This document shows, in pieces, positions 8,259-16,905 of a DNA stretch of 64,000 nucleotides (position 1 is its first letter; each line of letters starts with the position of its first letter). The stretch is taken from NCBI RefSeq assembly GCF_003143935.1, contig NZ_QFRX01000001.1, forward strand, positions 7,846,992-7,910,991, read 5' to 3'. The notes under the pieces were generated by a model. That model was given only the letters and a program-made list of their open reading frames with translations. It did not search any database and had not been told where the DNA came from. The translations under genes and the position numbers were made by a program. The stretch comes from Streptomyces sp. Act143 (lineage in GTDB: Bacteria; Actinomycetota; Actinomycetes; Streptomycetales; Streptomycetaceae).

Positions 8259-8804
8259 TCAGGCGGGGTCGATCTCGCGCAGCAGGCCGGTCTTCACGTC
8301 GAAGACGAAGCCGCGCACGTCGTCGGTGTGCAGCAGGAACGGGTTGGTGCGCACGCGCTGCATCGACTGCCGCACGTCCTGGTCGACGTCCCGGAAGGAC
8401 TCCACGGCCCAGGCCGGGCGCTGGCCGACCTCCATCTCCAGCTCGGTGCGGAAGTCCTCGGTGATCGCCTCCAGGCCGCAGCCGGTGTGGTGGATCAGGA
8501 CCACGCTGCGGGTGCCCAGCTTGCGCTGGCTGATGGTGAGGGACCGGATCACGTCGTCGGTGACCACACCGCCCGCGTTGCGGATGGTGTGGCAGTCGCC
8601 GAGCTCCAGGCCGAGCGCGGCGTGCAGGTCGAGACGGGCGTCCATGCAGGCCACGATGGCGACGTGCAGGACGGGGCGGGCGTCCATGCCCGGGTCGGTG
8701 AACGCGGCGGCGTAGTGCTCGTTGGCGTCGACGAGCCGGTCGGTGACGGCGGCGACGCGTATGGCGCCTTCGGATGCGTGGGCGGCGGATGCGGAAGTCG
8801 TCAT
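8259..8804 (-). CDS. Beta-class carbonic anhydrase
   Basis: This protein of about 181 aa should interconvert CO2 and bicarbonate with a catalytic zinc. The zinc ligands are visible: C53 in VACMDARLDLH (with the C-x-D-x-R dyad), and H106 and C109 in HHTGCG. It is small, like the plant-type clade common in actinobacteria. The start is uncertain. ATG 8804 or 8810 gives the usual family N-terminus but has no clear ribosome site. ATG 8867 has AGAGGA just upstream and would add 21 residues. The gene is monocistronic and divergent from the dcw cluster. Confidence 0.9.
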   Translation of the reverse strand: MTTSASAAHASEGAIRVAAVTDRLVDANEHYAAAFTDPGMDARPVLHVAIVACMDARLDLHAALGLELGDCHTIRNAGGVVTDDVIRSLTISQRKLGTRSVVLIHHTGCGLEAITEDFRTELEMEVGQRPAWAVESFRDVDQDVRQSMQRVRTNPFLLHTDDVRGFVFDVKTGLLREIDPA

Positions 8805-8979
8805 ACCCATGACGTTACTGGTCACAGCCGGCCCGGTCCTGTGGTGAGAAGGGAAAAAGAGCGCCATCACGTCCTCTTTGTGAGGTAAGCCACAGGTGCG
8901 GACGGTGCGTCCGACCGGGTGATTTCCCGCCGCCGCTCTCCTCGCCCCGATGCCCGGCCACGACGCGCAGGCCGGTTGA

Positions 8980-9007
8980 TTGACCGCGAGACACCGTGGA
9001 CTAAAGT
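8980..9007 (+). promoter_or_regulatory. Promoter candidate for the rsmH-led dcw operon
   Basis: TTGACC (8980-8985), a 16-bp spacer and TAAAGT (9002-9007) match a vegetative promoter. This predicts a leader of about 200 nt before the TTG start of rsmH. The 8805-9221 gap holds no mraZ, which often opens this cluster in other bacteria. It does contain a possible 31-codon ORF (9042-9137) with a weak ribosome site that I do not call. Confidence 0.5.
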
Positions 9008-9221
9008 GACGCGAAGCGGGAGGCGAGGTCTCCCTGCTGGCATGAATTCCCCAGGAGACACCGGCCCAGTCACCGGATCTCCCCACGCGCGCGGCGCGTA
9101 CGTACGGCTCGGCCTCCTCCCGCTCCCGGCCGGCTGACGCTTCCGGCGCCGGCAGGCATCCCCTTCACGAGCGGGCGGGGACCCGGCGGTGCGTACGGCC
9201 CGCCGGACCTGAGAGGGCCCC

Positions 9222-10178
9222 TTGAGCAACACGCGACATGTCCCGGTGATGCTCCAGCGCTGCCTGGACATGTTGGCCCCCGCCCTCCAGGCCCCCGGAG
9301 CGGTCGTCGTCGACTGCACCCTCGGTCTCGGCGGTCACAGCGAGGCCCTCCTCCAGCAGTTCCCCGCGGTCCGCCTGGTGGCCCTCGACCGTGACAAGGA
9401 GGCCCTGCGCCTGTCAGGCGAGCGCCTCGCGCCCTACGGGGAGCGCGCCACCCTCGTCCACGCGGTCTACGACGAGCTTCCGGACGTTCTGGAGAGACTT
9501 CGCGTCCCGCGCGTCCAGGGCGTTCTGTTCGACCTCGGCGTCTCCTCCATGCAGCTCGACGAGGCCGACCGCGGCTTCGCCTACGCCCAGGACGCCCCGC
9601 TCGACATGCGCATGGACCAGACGACCGGCATCAGCGCCGCCGAGGTCCTCAACACCTACCCGCCGGGCGAGCTGGTGCGGATCCTGCGGGCGTACGGCGA
9701 GGAGAAGCAGGCCAAGCGCATCGTGGCCGCGATCGTCCGCGAGCGGGCGAAGGAGCCGTTCAGCAACAGCGCGCGCCTCGTCGAGCTGATCCGGGACTCC
9801 CTGCCACAGGCCGCCAAGCGCACCGGCGGCAACCCGGCCAAGCGCACCTTCCAGGCGCTGCGCATCGAGGTCAACGGCGAACTCTCCGTGCTGGAGCGGG
9901 CGATCCCGGCCGCCGTGAAGGCCCTCGGCGTCGGCGGGCGGATCGCCGTGCTGTCGTACCACTCGCTCGAGGACCGGCTGGTGAAGCAGGTGTTCGCGGC
10001 CGGCGCCGCCCACACCGCGCCCCCCGGCCTGCCGGTGATCCCCGAGCAGTACCAGCCGCGGCTCAAGCTGCTCACGCGCGGTGCCGAACTTCCCACCGAG
10101 GACGAGGTCGCCGAGAACCGCCGGGCGGCGCCCGCGCGGCTGCGAGGTGCCGAGCGGATCAGGGCGGACATCGAGTGA
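9222..10178 (+). CDS. rsmH: 16S rRNA (cytosine-1402-N4) methyltransferase RsmH
   Basis: This 318-aa enzyme methylates N4 of C1402 in 16S rRNA using SAM. Diagnostic features are HVPVMLQRCLDML at the N-terminus, the SAM motif DCTLGLGGHS (about 29-38), GVLFDLGVSS, the MRMDQ segment, NPAKRTFQALRI, and SYHSLEDRLVK near the C-terminus. The start is TTG, with GAGAGG 5-6 bases upstream; no better in-frame ATG or GTG precedes the conserved N-terminus. It heads the dcw cluster, and the next gene begins 8 bp after its stop. Confidence 0.95.
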   Translation: MSNTRHVPVMLQRCLDMLAPALQAPGAVVVDCTLGLGGHSEALLQQFPAVRLVALDRDKEALRLSGERLAPYGERATLVHAVYDELPDVLERLRVPRVQGVLFDLGVSSMQLDEADRGFAYAQDAPLDMRMDQTTGISAAEVLNTYPPGELVRILRAYGEEKQAKRIVAAIVRERAKEPFSNSARLVELIRDSLPQAAKRTGGNPAKRTFQALRIEVNGELSVLERAIPAAVKALGVGGRIAVLSYHSLEDRLVKQVFAAGAAHTAPPGLPVIPEQYQPRLKLLTRGAELPTEDEVAENRRAAPARLRGAERIRADIE

Positions 10179-10186
10179 GGAGCGGA

Positions 10187-10765
10187 GTGAGCAGGAAACC
10201 CGAACTGAGGGGGCGGGCGGCTCGTCTCGCGCGGCTCTTCCCACCCGACTCCCACTCCGGCTCCGGCGGCTCCGGCCAGGCCGCCCGCACCCCGTTCGTG
10301 CTCCTCGTCGTGCTGCTCCTGGGCGGCGGCCTCATCGGGCTCCTGGTGCTGAACTCCGCGCTCAGCGAAGGCTCGTTCAAGCTCGACGACCTCCAGAAGG
10401 AGACCAAGAGCCTCACCGACCAGGAACAGGCCCTCCAGCGCGACATCGACGCCTACTCCGCCCCCGACGCCCTCCAGCGCCGCGCCCGCGAGCTCGGCAT
10501 GGTCCCCGGCGGCGACCCGGCCTTCCTGAGCCCCGACGGCACCGTCAAGGGCGTCCCGGGCGCCGCCGCCGAGCAGTCCGCCGTCGAGGTCGTACGGCCT
10601 CCCGAGGCGATGCCCCTCACGGCCGCGTCCCCGGTGCCCACGACAGCCTCCCCGGTGCCCACCACAGCCTCCCCGGCGCCCACGGCCGCCACCACGGCCG
10701 TACCCACCCCCCTTGCCACCCCCTCCACCGAACCGTCCTCCGCGACCCCGACCCCCGGCAGGTGA
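10187..10765 (+). CDS. ftsL: Cell division protein FtsL
   Basis: This 192-aa bitopic membrane protein has a basic N-terminal cytoplasmic segment, one TM helix (about 34-55, FVLLVVLLLGGGLIGLLVL), a short coiled coil (about 62-95) and a long Ala/Pro/Thr-rich tail with repeats of PTTASPV. FtsL joins FtsB/DivIC and FtsQ at the septum. The GTG at 10187 was chosen because GAGGAG lies 4 bases upstream; a GTG at 10175 overlaps the rsmH stop. The sequence is weakly conserved, as is usual for FtsL, and position between rsmH and ftsI supports the call. Confidence 0.88.
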   Translation: MSRKPELRGRAARLARLFPPDSHSGSGGSGQAARTPFVLLVVLLLGGGLIGLLVLNSALSEGSFKLDDLQKETKSLTDQEQALQRDIDAYSAPDALQRRARELGMVPGGDPAFLSPDGTVKGVPGAAAEQSAVEVVRPPEAMPLTAASPVPTTASPVPTTASPAPTAATTAVPTPLATPSTEPSSATPTPGR

Positions 10766-10770
10766 CGGAA

Positions 10771-12732
10771 GTGTCCGACAGGGAACCGCCGCGCCGCCGT
10801 GTGCCCGGACCCGCCAGGCCCGCCCCCGACGGCCGCCGGCGCCCCGCCGGTCCCGGCGCCCGCCCGGCCCGCCGCCCGGCGTCGCCACGCCCCGCGGCCC
10901 CGCGCGGCACGGCCCCGCGGCAGATCCGCCTCGGCAGCCCCCGGCCCCGGCTGCGCATGGTCAGCCTCGCCCTGACCCTCGTCCTGATCGCCTTCGCGGT
11001 CCGGCTGCTCCAGGTCCAGGCCGTGGACGCGAGCACCTACGCCGCCAAGGCCGAGCAGAACCGGTACGTCGGCTACACCCTGGCCGCCGAGCGCGGCCAG
11101 ATCACCGACCGCGCCGGCGTGGCCCTCGCGACCAGCGTGGACGCGTACGACATCACGGCCGACCCCACGCTCTTCAAGCGCAAGCAGCTCAAGATCGACG
11201 ACGGGCCCGAGCAGGCCGCCGCGCTGCTCGCCCCGATCCTCGGGCAGGAGCAGAGCGAGCTGACCGAGAAGCTCCGCACCAAGGGGCAGTACGTCAAGCT
11301 CGCCGGGCGGCAGACACCGCAGGTCTGGAAGCAGATCAAGGACCTCAAGAACGCACTGGCGACGAAGGCCGAGGACGGCACCGGCGTCAACGTCCTCGCC
11401 GGCGTCTTCGCCGTCGCCACCAGCAAGCGCGTGTACCCGAACGGCGATCTCGCCGCCGGGATACTGGGCTGGGTCAACGCCGACGGCAAGGGCGGCGGCG
11501 GGGTAGAGCAGCAGCTGAACACGCTGCTCTCCGGCAAGGACGGCAAGATCCGGTACGCCCAGTCCGGGGGCCGGCAGGTCCCGACCGCGGGTTCCACGGA
11601 GACCCCCGCCGTGCCCGGCAGCGACGTCGAGCTCACCATCGACCGCGACATCCAGTGGGCCGCGCAGAACGCCATCGCCGAGCAGGTGCGGAAGTCCAAG
11701 GCGGACCGCGGGTACGTGATAGTGCAGGACACGAAGACCGGCGAGATCCTCGCGATGGCCAACTCGCCCGGCTTCGACCCCGGCGACCTGAGCCGGGCCG
11801 ACCCGAGCACCCTGCACAACTGGGCCGTGGAGGACGCCTACGAGCCCGGCTCCACCGCCAAGGTCATGTCGATGGCCGCCGTGCTGGAGGAGAACGCCGC
11901 GACGCCGCTGACGCACGTCACCGTGCCCAACCGGCTGCACCGCGGCGACCGGCTCTTCAAGGACGACGTCGACCACAAGACCTGGTACCTCACGCTCAAC
12001 GGCGTGCTCGCCATGTCCAGCAACATCGGCACCATCCTGGCGACCGGCCAACTCGGCAAGACCCAGGCCGAGTCCAACCAGGTCCTCTACTCCTACCTGC
12101 GCAGGTTCGGCCTCGGCAGCTACAGCGGCCTGGACTTCCCCGGCGAGACGAAGGGCATCCTCGCCGCGCCCCAGGACTGGTCGACCTCGCAGCAGTACAC
12201 GATTCCTTTCGGCCAGGGCGTCTCCCTCAACGCGATGCAGGCCGCCTCCGTCTACTCGACGATCGCCAACGGCGGCGTACGCGTCGAGCCCACGCTCGTG
12301 CGCGGCACGCAGGGACCCGACGGACGCTTCACGCCCGCCGCGAAGCCCAAGAAGTCAAGGGTGATCAGCGAGAAGACGGCGAAGACCCTCGCCCAGATGC
12401 TGGAGTCGGTCGTGGACGACGAGGCGGGCACCGGCGCCAAGGCGCGCATTCCGGGGTACCGGGTCGCGGGCAAGACGGGTACGGCCAACCGTGTGGATCC
12501 GGCCACCGGCAAGTACCGCGGCTACACCTCGTCGTTCGCCGGGTTCGCGCCCGCCGACAGCCCCCGCATCACCGTGTACTGCGCCATCCAGAACGCCACC
12601 AAGGGCAGTTACTTCGGCGGCCAGATCTGCGGCCCCGTCTACAAGCAGGTCATGGAGTTCGCCCTGAAGACCCTCCAGGTCCCGCCGACGGGAACCAAGT
12701 CCGCCTCCCTTCCCGTCACCTTCAAGCCCTGA
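10771..12732 (+). CDS. ftsI: Septal penicillin-binding protein FtsI (PBP3-type)
   Basis: This class B transpeptidase of about 653 aa cross-links septal peptidoglycan. It has a Pro/Arg-rich cytoplasmic tail, one TM helix (about 69-87), a PBP dimerisation domain, then the transpeptidase domain. The catalytic motifs are present: S361-x-x-K (GSTAK), SSN at 416-418 and KTGT at 568-571. GTG 10771 fits the family length; GTG 10762 overlaps the ftsL stop and would add three residues. FtsI works with FtsW, encoded five genes downstream. Confidence 0.95.
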   Translation: MSDREPPRRRVPGPARPAPDGRRRPAGPGARPARRPASPRPAAPRGTAPRQIRLGSPRPRLRMVSLALTLVLIAFAVRLLQVQAVDASTYAAKAEQNRYVGYTLAAERGQITDRAGVALATSVDAYDITADPTLFKRKQLKIDDGPEQAAALLAPILGQEQSELTEKLRTKGQYVKLAGRQTPQVWKQIKDLKNALATKAEDGTGVNVLAGVFAVATSKRVYPNGDLAAGILGWVNADGKGGGGVEQQLNTLLSGKDGKIRYAQSGGRQVPTAGSTETPAVPGSDVELTIDRDIQWAAQNAIAEQVRKSKADRGYVIVQDTKTGEILAMANSPGFDPGDLSRADPSTLHNWAVEDAYEPGSTAKVMSMAAVLEENAATPLTHVTVPNRLHRGDRLFKDDVDHKTWYLTLNGVLAMSSNIGTILATGQLGKTQAESNQVLYSYLRRFGLGSYSGLDFPGETKGILAAPQDWSTSQQYTIPFGQGVSLNAMQAASVYSTIANGGVRVEPTLVRGTQGPDGRFTPAAKPKKSRVISEKTAKTLAQMLESVVDDEAGTGAKARIPGYRVAGKTGTANRVDPATGKYRGYTSSFAGFAPADSPRITVYCAIQNATKGSYFGGQICGPVYKQVMEFALKTLQVPPTGTKSASLPVTFKP

Positions 12733-12894
12733 TCAGTACGAGCAGCCAGGAACCACCTCGTGACAACGATCACTCCCGATCCCGGGAACCAGAGCATGCC
12801 CGCGCCCTCACTTCGCTCCGAACCGGGTGTGCCCGGTACGCTCACCGCCGTGCCACACGCTGATCAGTCCGAAACCACCCAGAAGGGCCATCCC

Positions 12895-14415
12895 GTGACA
12901 TATCCGGGACCGCCCCGGCCGGTCCGGGTCTCCGCAACACCCCTCGCGGAACTCGCCGATCAGCTGGGTGTCGCGCAGCCGGGCAGCACCGCCGAGGTCA
13001 CGGGCATCACCCATGACTCGCGCGCGGTCCGCCCCGGCGACCTGTACGCCGCCCTCCCGGGCGCCCGCCTGCACGGCGCCGACTTCGTCACCCAGGCCGC
13101 CGGCCTCGGCGCCGCCGCCGTGCTCACCGACCCGACCGGCGCCGAGCGCGCCGCGGCGACCGGCCTGCCGGTCCTGGTCGTGGACGACCCGCGCGCGCGG
13201 ATGGGCGAACTGGCGGCCACCGTCTACGGCCGGCCGGGCCGCGACCTGCTCCAGATCGGCATCACCGGCACCTCCGGCAAGACCACCACCGCCTACCTCG
13301 TCGAGGGCGGCCTGAAGACCAAGAACAACACCGGTCTCATCGGCACGGTCGAGATGCGGATCGGCGACGAGCGCATCAAGTCGGAGCGCACCACCCCCGA
13401 AGCCACCGATCTCCAGGCCCTGTTCGCGGTCATGCACGAACGCGGCGTGGAGGCCGTGGCGATGGAGGTCTCCAGCCACGCCCTGGTCCTCGGCCGGGTC
13501 GACGGCTGCGTCTTCGACATCGGCGTCTTCACCAACCTCAGCCCGGAACACATGGAGTTCCACTCCGACATGGAGGACTACTTCCGGGCCAAGGCGCAGC
13601 TGTTCACGCCGAAACGCAGCAAACGCGGCGTCGTCAACTTCGACGACGAGTACGGCCGCCGGCTGGTCGAGGAGGCCACCGTCCCGGTCGTCACCTTCTC
13701 CGCAGAGGGCCACCCCGACGCCGACTGGCGGGCCGAGAACGTCCAGGTCGGCCCGATGGACTCGACGTTCACCGTGATCGGCCCCGAGGGCGAGCGCATC
13801 CACGCCAGGTCGCCTCTGGCGGGCCCCTTCAACGTGGCCAACACCCTCGCCGCGATCGTCGCCCTGGCCGTCGCCGGGCTCGACCCGCAGACCGCCGCCG
13901 ACGGCATCGCCGCGGTGCCGGGCGTGCCGGGGCGCCTGGAGCGCGTGGACGCCGGGCAGCCCTATCTCGCGGTCGTGGACTACGCCCACAAGACCGACGC
14001 CGTCGAGTCCGTCCTCAAGGCGCTCCGCAAGGTCACCGAGGGCAGCCTGCACGTCGTCCTCGGCTGCGGCGGCGACCGCGACAGAACCAAGCGCGCGCCG
14101 ATGGGTGCCGCCGTGGCGCGGCTCGCCGACACCGCCGTACTGACGTCCGACAACCCCCGCTCCGAGGACCCGCTGGCGATCCTCGCAACCATGCTCGAAG
14201 GTGCGGCGTCCGTGCCGGTACACGAGCGCGGCGAGGTCCAGGTCTTCGAGGACCGGGCCGCCGCGATCGCCGCCGCCGTCGCCCGCGCGCGGCCCGGAGA
14301 CACCGTGCTGGTCGCGGGCAAGGGCCACGAGCAGGGCCAGGACATCGCCGGGGTGGTCCGTCCCTTCGACGACCGCCAGGTGCTTCGAGAAGCCATCCAG
14401 AAGACCCAGGGATGA
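12895..14415 (+). CDS. murE: UDP-MurNAc-Ala-Glu:diaminopimelate ligase MurE
   Basis: This ligase adds diaminopimelate to UDP-MurNAc-L-Ala-D-Glu. The N-terminal uridine-binding domain contains HDSRAVRPGDLY. The ATP loop GTSGKTTT is at about 125-132. The DNPR motif (419-422) is typical of DAP-adding enzymes rather than Lys-adding ones. The start is debatable. GTG 12895 has AGAAGGG upstream and gives 506 aa. GTG 12760, just after ftsI, would add 45 residues, but that stretch has unusually low third-position G+C. Either way the gene belongs to the same transcript as ftsI. Confidence 0.93.
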   Translation: MTYPGPPRPVRVSATPLAELADQLGVAQPGSTAEVTGITHDSRAVRPGDLYAALPGARLHGADFVTQAAGLGAAAVLTDPTGAERAAATGLPVLVVDDPRARMGELAATVYGRPGRDLLQIGITGTSGKTTTAYLVEGGLKTKNNTGLIGTVEMRIGDERIKSERTTPEATDLQALFAVMHERGVEAVAMEVSSHALVLGRVDGCVFDIGVFTNLSPEHMEFHSDMEDYFRAKAQLFTPKRSKRGVVNFDDEYGRRLVEEATVPVVTFSAEGHPDADWRAENVQVGPMDSTFTVIGPEGERIHARSPLAGPFNVANTLAAIVALAVAGLDPQTAADGIAAVPGVPGRLERVDAGQPYLAVVDYAHKTDAVESVLKALRKVTEGSLHVVLGCGGDRDRTKRAPMGAAVARLADTAVLTSDNPRSEDPLAILATMLEGAASVPVHERGEVQVFEDRAAAIAAAVARARPGDTVLVAGKGHEQGQDIAGVVRPFDDRQVLREAIQKTQG

Positions 14416-14419
14416 ACTT

Positions 14420-15835
14420 GTGATCGCCCTCTCTCTCGCCGAGATCGCCTCAGTCGTCGGCGGGCAGACGCACGACATACCGGATCCGTCGGTCCAGGTC
14501 ACCGGGCCGGTCGTCCGGGACTCCCGGGAAGTGGAGCCCGGCAGCCTCTTCGTCGCCTTCGTCGGCGAACGCGTCGACGGCCACGACTTCGCGGCCCAGG
14601 TCGTCGGGGCGGGCGCGGTTGCCGTCCTGGCGTCGCGCCCCGTCGGGGTGCCCGCGATCGTCGTGGACGACGTCCAGGCGGCCCTCGGCGCCCTCGCACG
14701 CGATGTCGTACGACGGCTCGGCGCGACCCTCGTGGCGCTGACCGGCTCGGCCGGCAAGACCAGCACCAAGGACCTGATCGCCCAGGTGCTCCAGCGCAAG
14801 GCGCCGACGGTGTGGACGCCGGGCTCGCTCAACAACGAGATCGGGCTGCCCCTGACCGCCCTGTCCGCCACCGAGGAGACGCAGTTCCTCGTGCTGGAGA
14901 TGGGCGCCCGCGGCATCGGCCACATCCGCTACCTCACCGAACTGACGCCCCCGAAGATCGGCCTGGTCCTCAACGTCGGCACCGCCCACATCGGCGAGTT
15001 CGGCGGCCGGGAGCAGATCGCGCAGGCCAAGGGCGAGCTCGTCGAAGGGCTGCCGCCATCGGAAGAGGGCGGCACGGCGATCCTCAACGCCGACGATCCT
15101 CTCGTACGGGCCATGGCGTCCCGTACGAAGGCGAAGGTGCTCCTTTTCGGAGAGTCCGACGAAGCGGACGTTCGCGCCGAGAACGTGAGACTCACGGACA
15201 CGGGACAGCCGGCCTTCAGGCTTCGCACACCCTCCGGTGACAGCGACGTGACCATGCGCCTGTACGGTGAGCACCACGTGTCGAACGCGCTCGCCGCGGC
15301 CGCCGTCGCCCATGAGCTGGGCATGTCCGCGGAAGAGATCGCCACCGCGCTCTCCGAGGCGGGCTCCCTCTCCCGCTGGCGGATGGAGGTCACCGAGCGC
15401 CCGGACGGCGTGACCGTCGTCAACGACGCCTACAACGCCAACCCCGAATCCATGCGGGCCGCACTGCGCGCGCTCGTGGCCATGGGCCGGGGGCGGCGGA
15501 CCTGGGCGGTGCTCGGCAAGATGGCCGAGCTCGGGGACGAGGCGCTCGCCGAGCACGACGCGGTCGGACGGCTCGCCGTCCGGCTCAACGTCAGCAAGCT
15601 CGTCGCGGTCGGGGGCAGGGAAGCGTCCTGGCTGCAACTGGGCGCATATAACGAGGGTTCGTGGGGTGAGGAGTCGGTGCACGTGTCCGACGCACAGGCG
15701 GCGGTCGACCTGTTGCGCAGCGAGCTGCGCCCGGGAGACGTCGTACTCGTGAAGGCGTCCCGTTCGGTCGGTCTGGAGAGCATCGCCGCTGCGCTGCTCG
15801 CGACCGGTGCCGAGGGTGAGGTTTCCGCCCGATGA
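14420..15835 (+). CDS. murF: UDP-MurNAc-tripeptide:D-Ala-D-Ala ligase MurF
   Basis: This 471-aa ligase adds D-Ala-D-Ala to complete the UDP-MurNAc-pentapeptide in the cytoplasm. It has the MurF N-terminal domain (VVRDSREVEPGSLFVAF), the ATP loop GSAGKTSTK near residue 110, NEIGLPLT, and the central/C-terminal NDAYNANPESMRAAL segment. The GTG at 14420 lies 4 bp after the murE stop, with an AGGGATGA ribosome site. The stop overlaps mraY. Confidence 0.95.
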   Translation: MIALSLAEIASVVGGQTHDIPDPSVQVTGPVVRDSREVEPGSLFVAFVGERVDGHDFAAQVVGAGAVAVLASRPVGVPAIVVDDVQAALGALARDVVRRLGATLVALTGSAGKTSTKDLIAQVLQRKAPTVWTPGSLNNEIGLPLTALSATEETQFLVLEMGARGIGHIRYLTELTPPKIGLVLNVGTAHIGEFGGREQIAQAKGELVEGLPPSEEGGTAILNADDPLVRAMASRTKAKVLLFGESDEADVRAENVRLTDTGQPAFRLRTPSGDSDVTMRLYGEHHVSNALAAAAVAHELGMSAEEIATALSEAGSLSRWRMEVTERPDGVTVVNDAYNANPESMRAALRALVAMGRGRRTWAVLGKMAELGDEALAEHDAVGRLAVRLNVSKLVAVGGREASWLQLGAYNEGSWGEESVHVSDAQAAVDLLRSELRPGDVVLVKASRSVGLESIAAALLATGAEGEVSAR

Positions 15836-16905
15836 TGAAGCAAGTCCTGTTTGCAGGAGTCATTGGTCTGTTCCTGACCCTGGTCGGCACCCCGCTGCTG
15901 ATCAAGCTGCTGGCCCGCAAGGGCTACGGCCAGTACATCCGCGACGACGGCCCGCGCGAGCACGCCAGCAAGCGCGGTACGCCGACCATGGGCGGTATCG
16001 CCTTCATCCTGGCGACGGTCGCCGCCTACTTCCTGTCCAAGGTCATCACCGGCTACCCGCCCACCTACTCGGGCCTGTTGGTGCTCGGCCTGATGGTCGG
16101 CATGGGCCTGGTCGGCTTCCTCGACGACTACATCAAGATCGTCAAGCGGCGTTCGCTCGGCCTGCGGGCCAAGGCGAAGATGGCCGGCCAGCTGATCGTC
16201 GGCATCAGCTTCGCGGTGCTCGCGCTGATGTTCCCGGACGCCCGCAACAACACCCCGGCCTCCGACAAGCTGTCGTTCATCACGGACTTCGGCTGGAAGA
16301 TCGGCCCGGTGCTGTTCGTGATCTGGGCCCTGTTCATGATCCTCGCCATGTCGAACGGCGTGAACCTGACGGACGGTCTGGACGGTCTGGCCACCGGCGC
16401 CTCCGTCCTCGTCTTCGGCGCCTACACCTTCATCGGCGTCTGGCAGTTCCAGGAGTCCTGCGCCAACGCGGGCACCCTGACCAACCCCAACGCCTGCTAC
16501 GAGGTGCGCGATCCGCTCGACCTCGCGGTCATCGCCTCGGCGCTGATGGGCGCCTGTCTCGGCTTCCTGTGGTGGAACACCTCCCCGGCGAAGATCTTCA
16601 TGGGCGACACCGGTTCGCTCGCGCTCGGCGGTGTCCTCACCGGTCTGGCCATCTGCTCCCGCACGGAGCTGCTGGTGGCCATCATGGGCGGCCTGTTCGT
16701 CCTCATCACCATGTCGGTGGTCATCCAGGTCGGCTCGTTCCGTCTGACGGGCAAGCGCGTCTTCCGGATGGCGCCGCTCCAGCACCACTTCGAACTCAAG
16801 GGCTGGTCCGAGGTGCTCGTGGTGGTCCGCTTCTGGATCATCCAGGGCATCTGCGTGATCGTCGGCCTGGGCCTCTTCTACGCGGGATGGGCAGCGGAAA
16901 AGTGA
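15832..16905 (+). CDS. mraY: Phospho-N-acetylmuramoyl-pentapeptide transferase MraY
   Basis: This 357-aa, roughly ten-TM enzyme transfers phospho-MurNAc-pentapeptide to undecaprenyl phosphate, making lipid I. Conserved catalytic segments are FLDDYIKI, NLTDGLDGLATG, FMGDTGSLALGG and the HHFELKGW loop. The ATG ATG start overlaps the murF stop by four bases, with GGTGAGG upstream. The gene is called murX in some actinobacteria. Confidence 0.96.
   Translation: MMKQVLFAGVIGLFLTLVGTPLLIKLLARKGYGQYIRDDGPREHASKRGTPTMGGIAFILATVAAYFLSKVITGYPPTYSGLLVLGLMVGMGLVGFLDDYIKIVKRRSLGLRAKAKMAGQLIVGISFAVLALMFPDARNNTPASDKLSFITDFGWKIGPVLFVIWALFMILAMSNGVNLTDGLDGLATGASVLVFGAYTFIGVWQFQESCANAGTLTNPNACYEVRDPLDLAVIASALMGACLGFLWWNTSPAKIFMGDTGSLALGGVLTGLAICSRTELLVAIMGGLFVLITMSVVIQVGSFRLTGKRVFRMAPLQHHFELKGWSEVLVVVRFWIIQGICVIVGLGLFYAGWAAEK

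Noticed and set aside
9042..9137. Possible 31-codon leader ORF before rsmH
   Set aside because: Weak ribosome site and no recognisable peptide. It is mentioned as a finding but not called.
10453..12051. 532-codon antisense ORF over ftsI
   Set aside because: Long antisense frames are expected in high-GC coding DNA; the plus strand encodes a clear FtsI.
12808..14925. 705-codon antisense ORF over murE and murF
   Set aside because: It is a shadow of two clear Mur ligases; composition and length are typical of the mirror frame.
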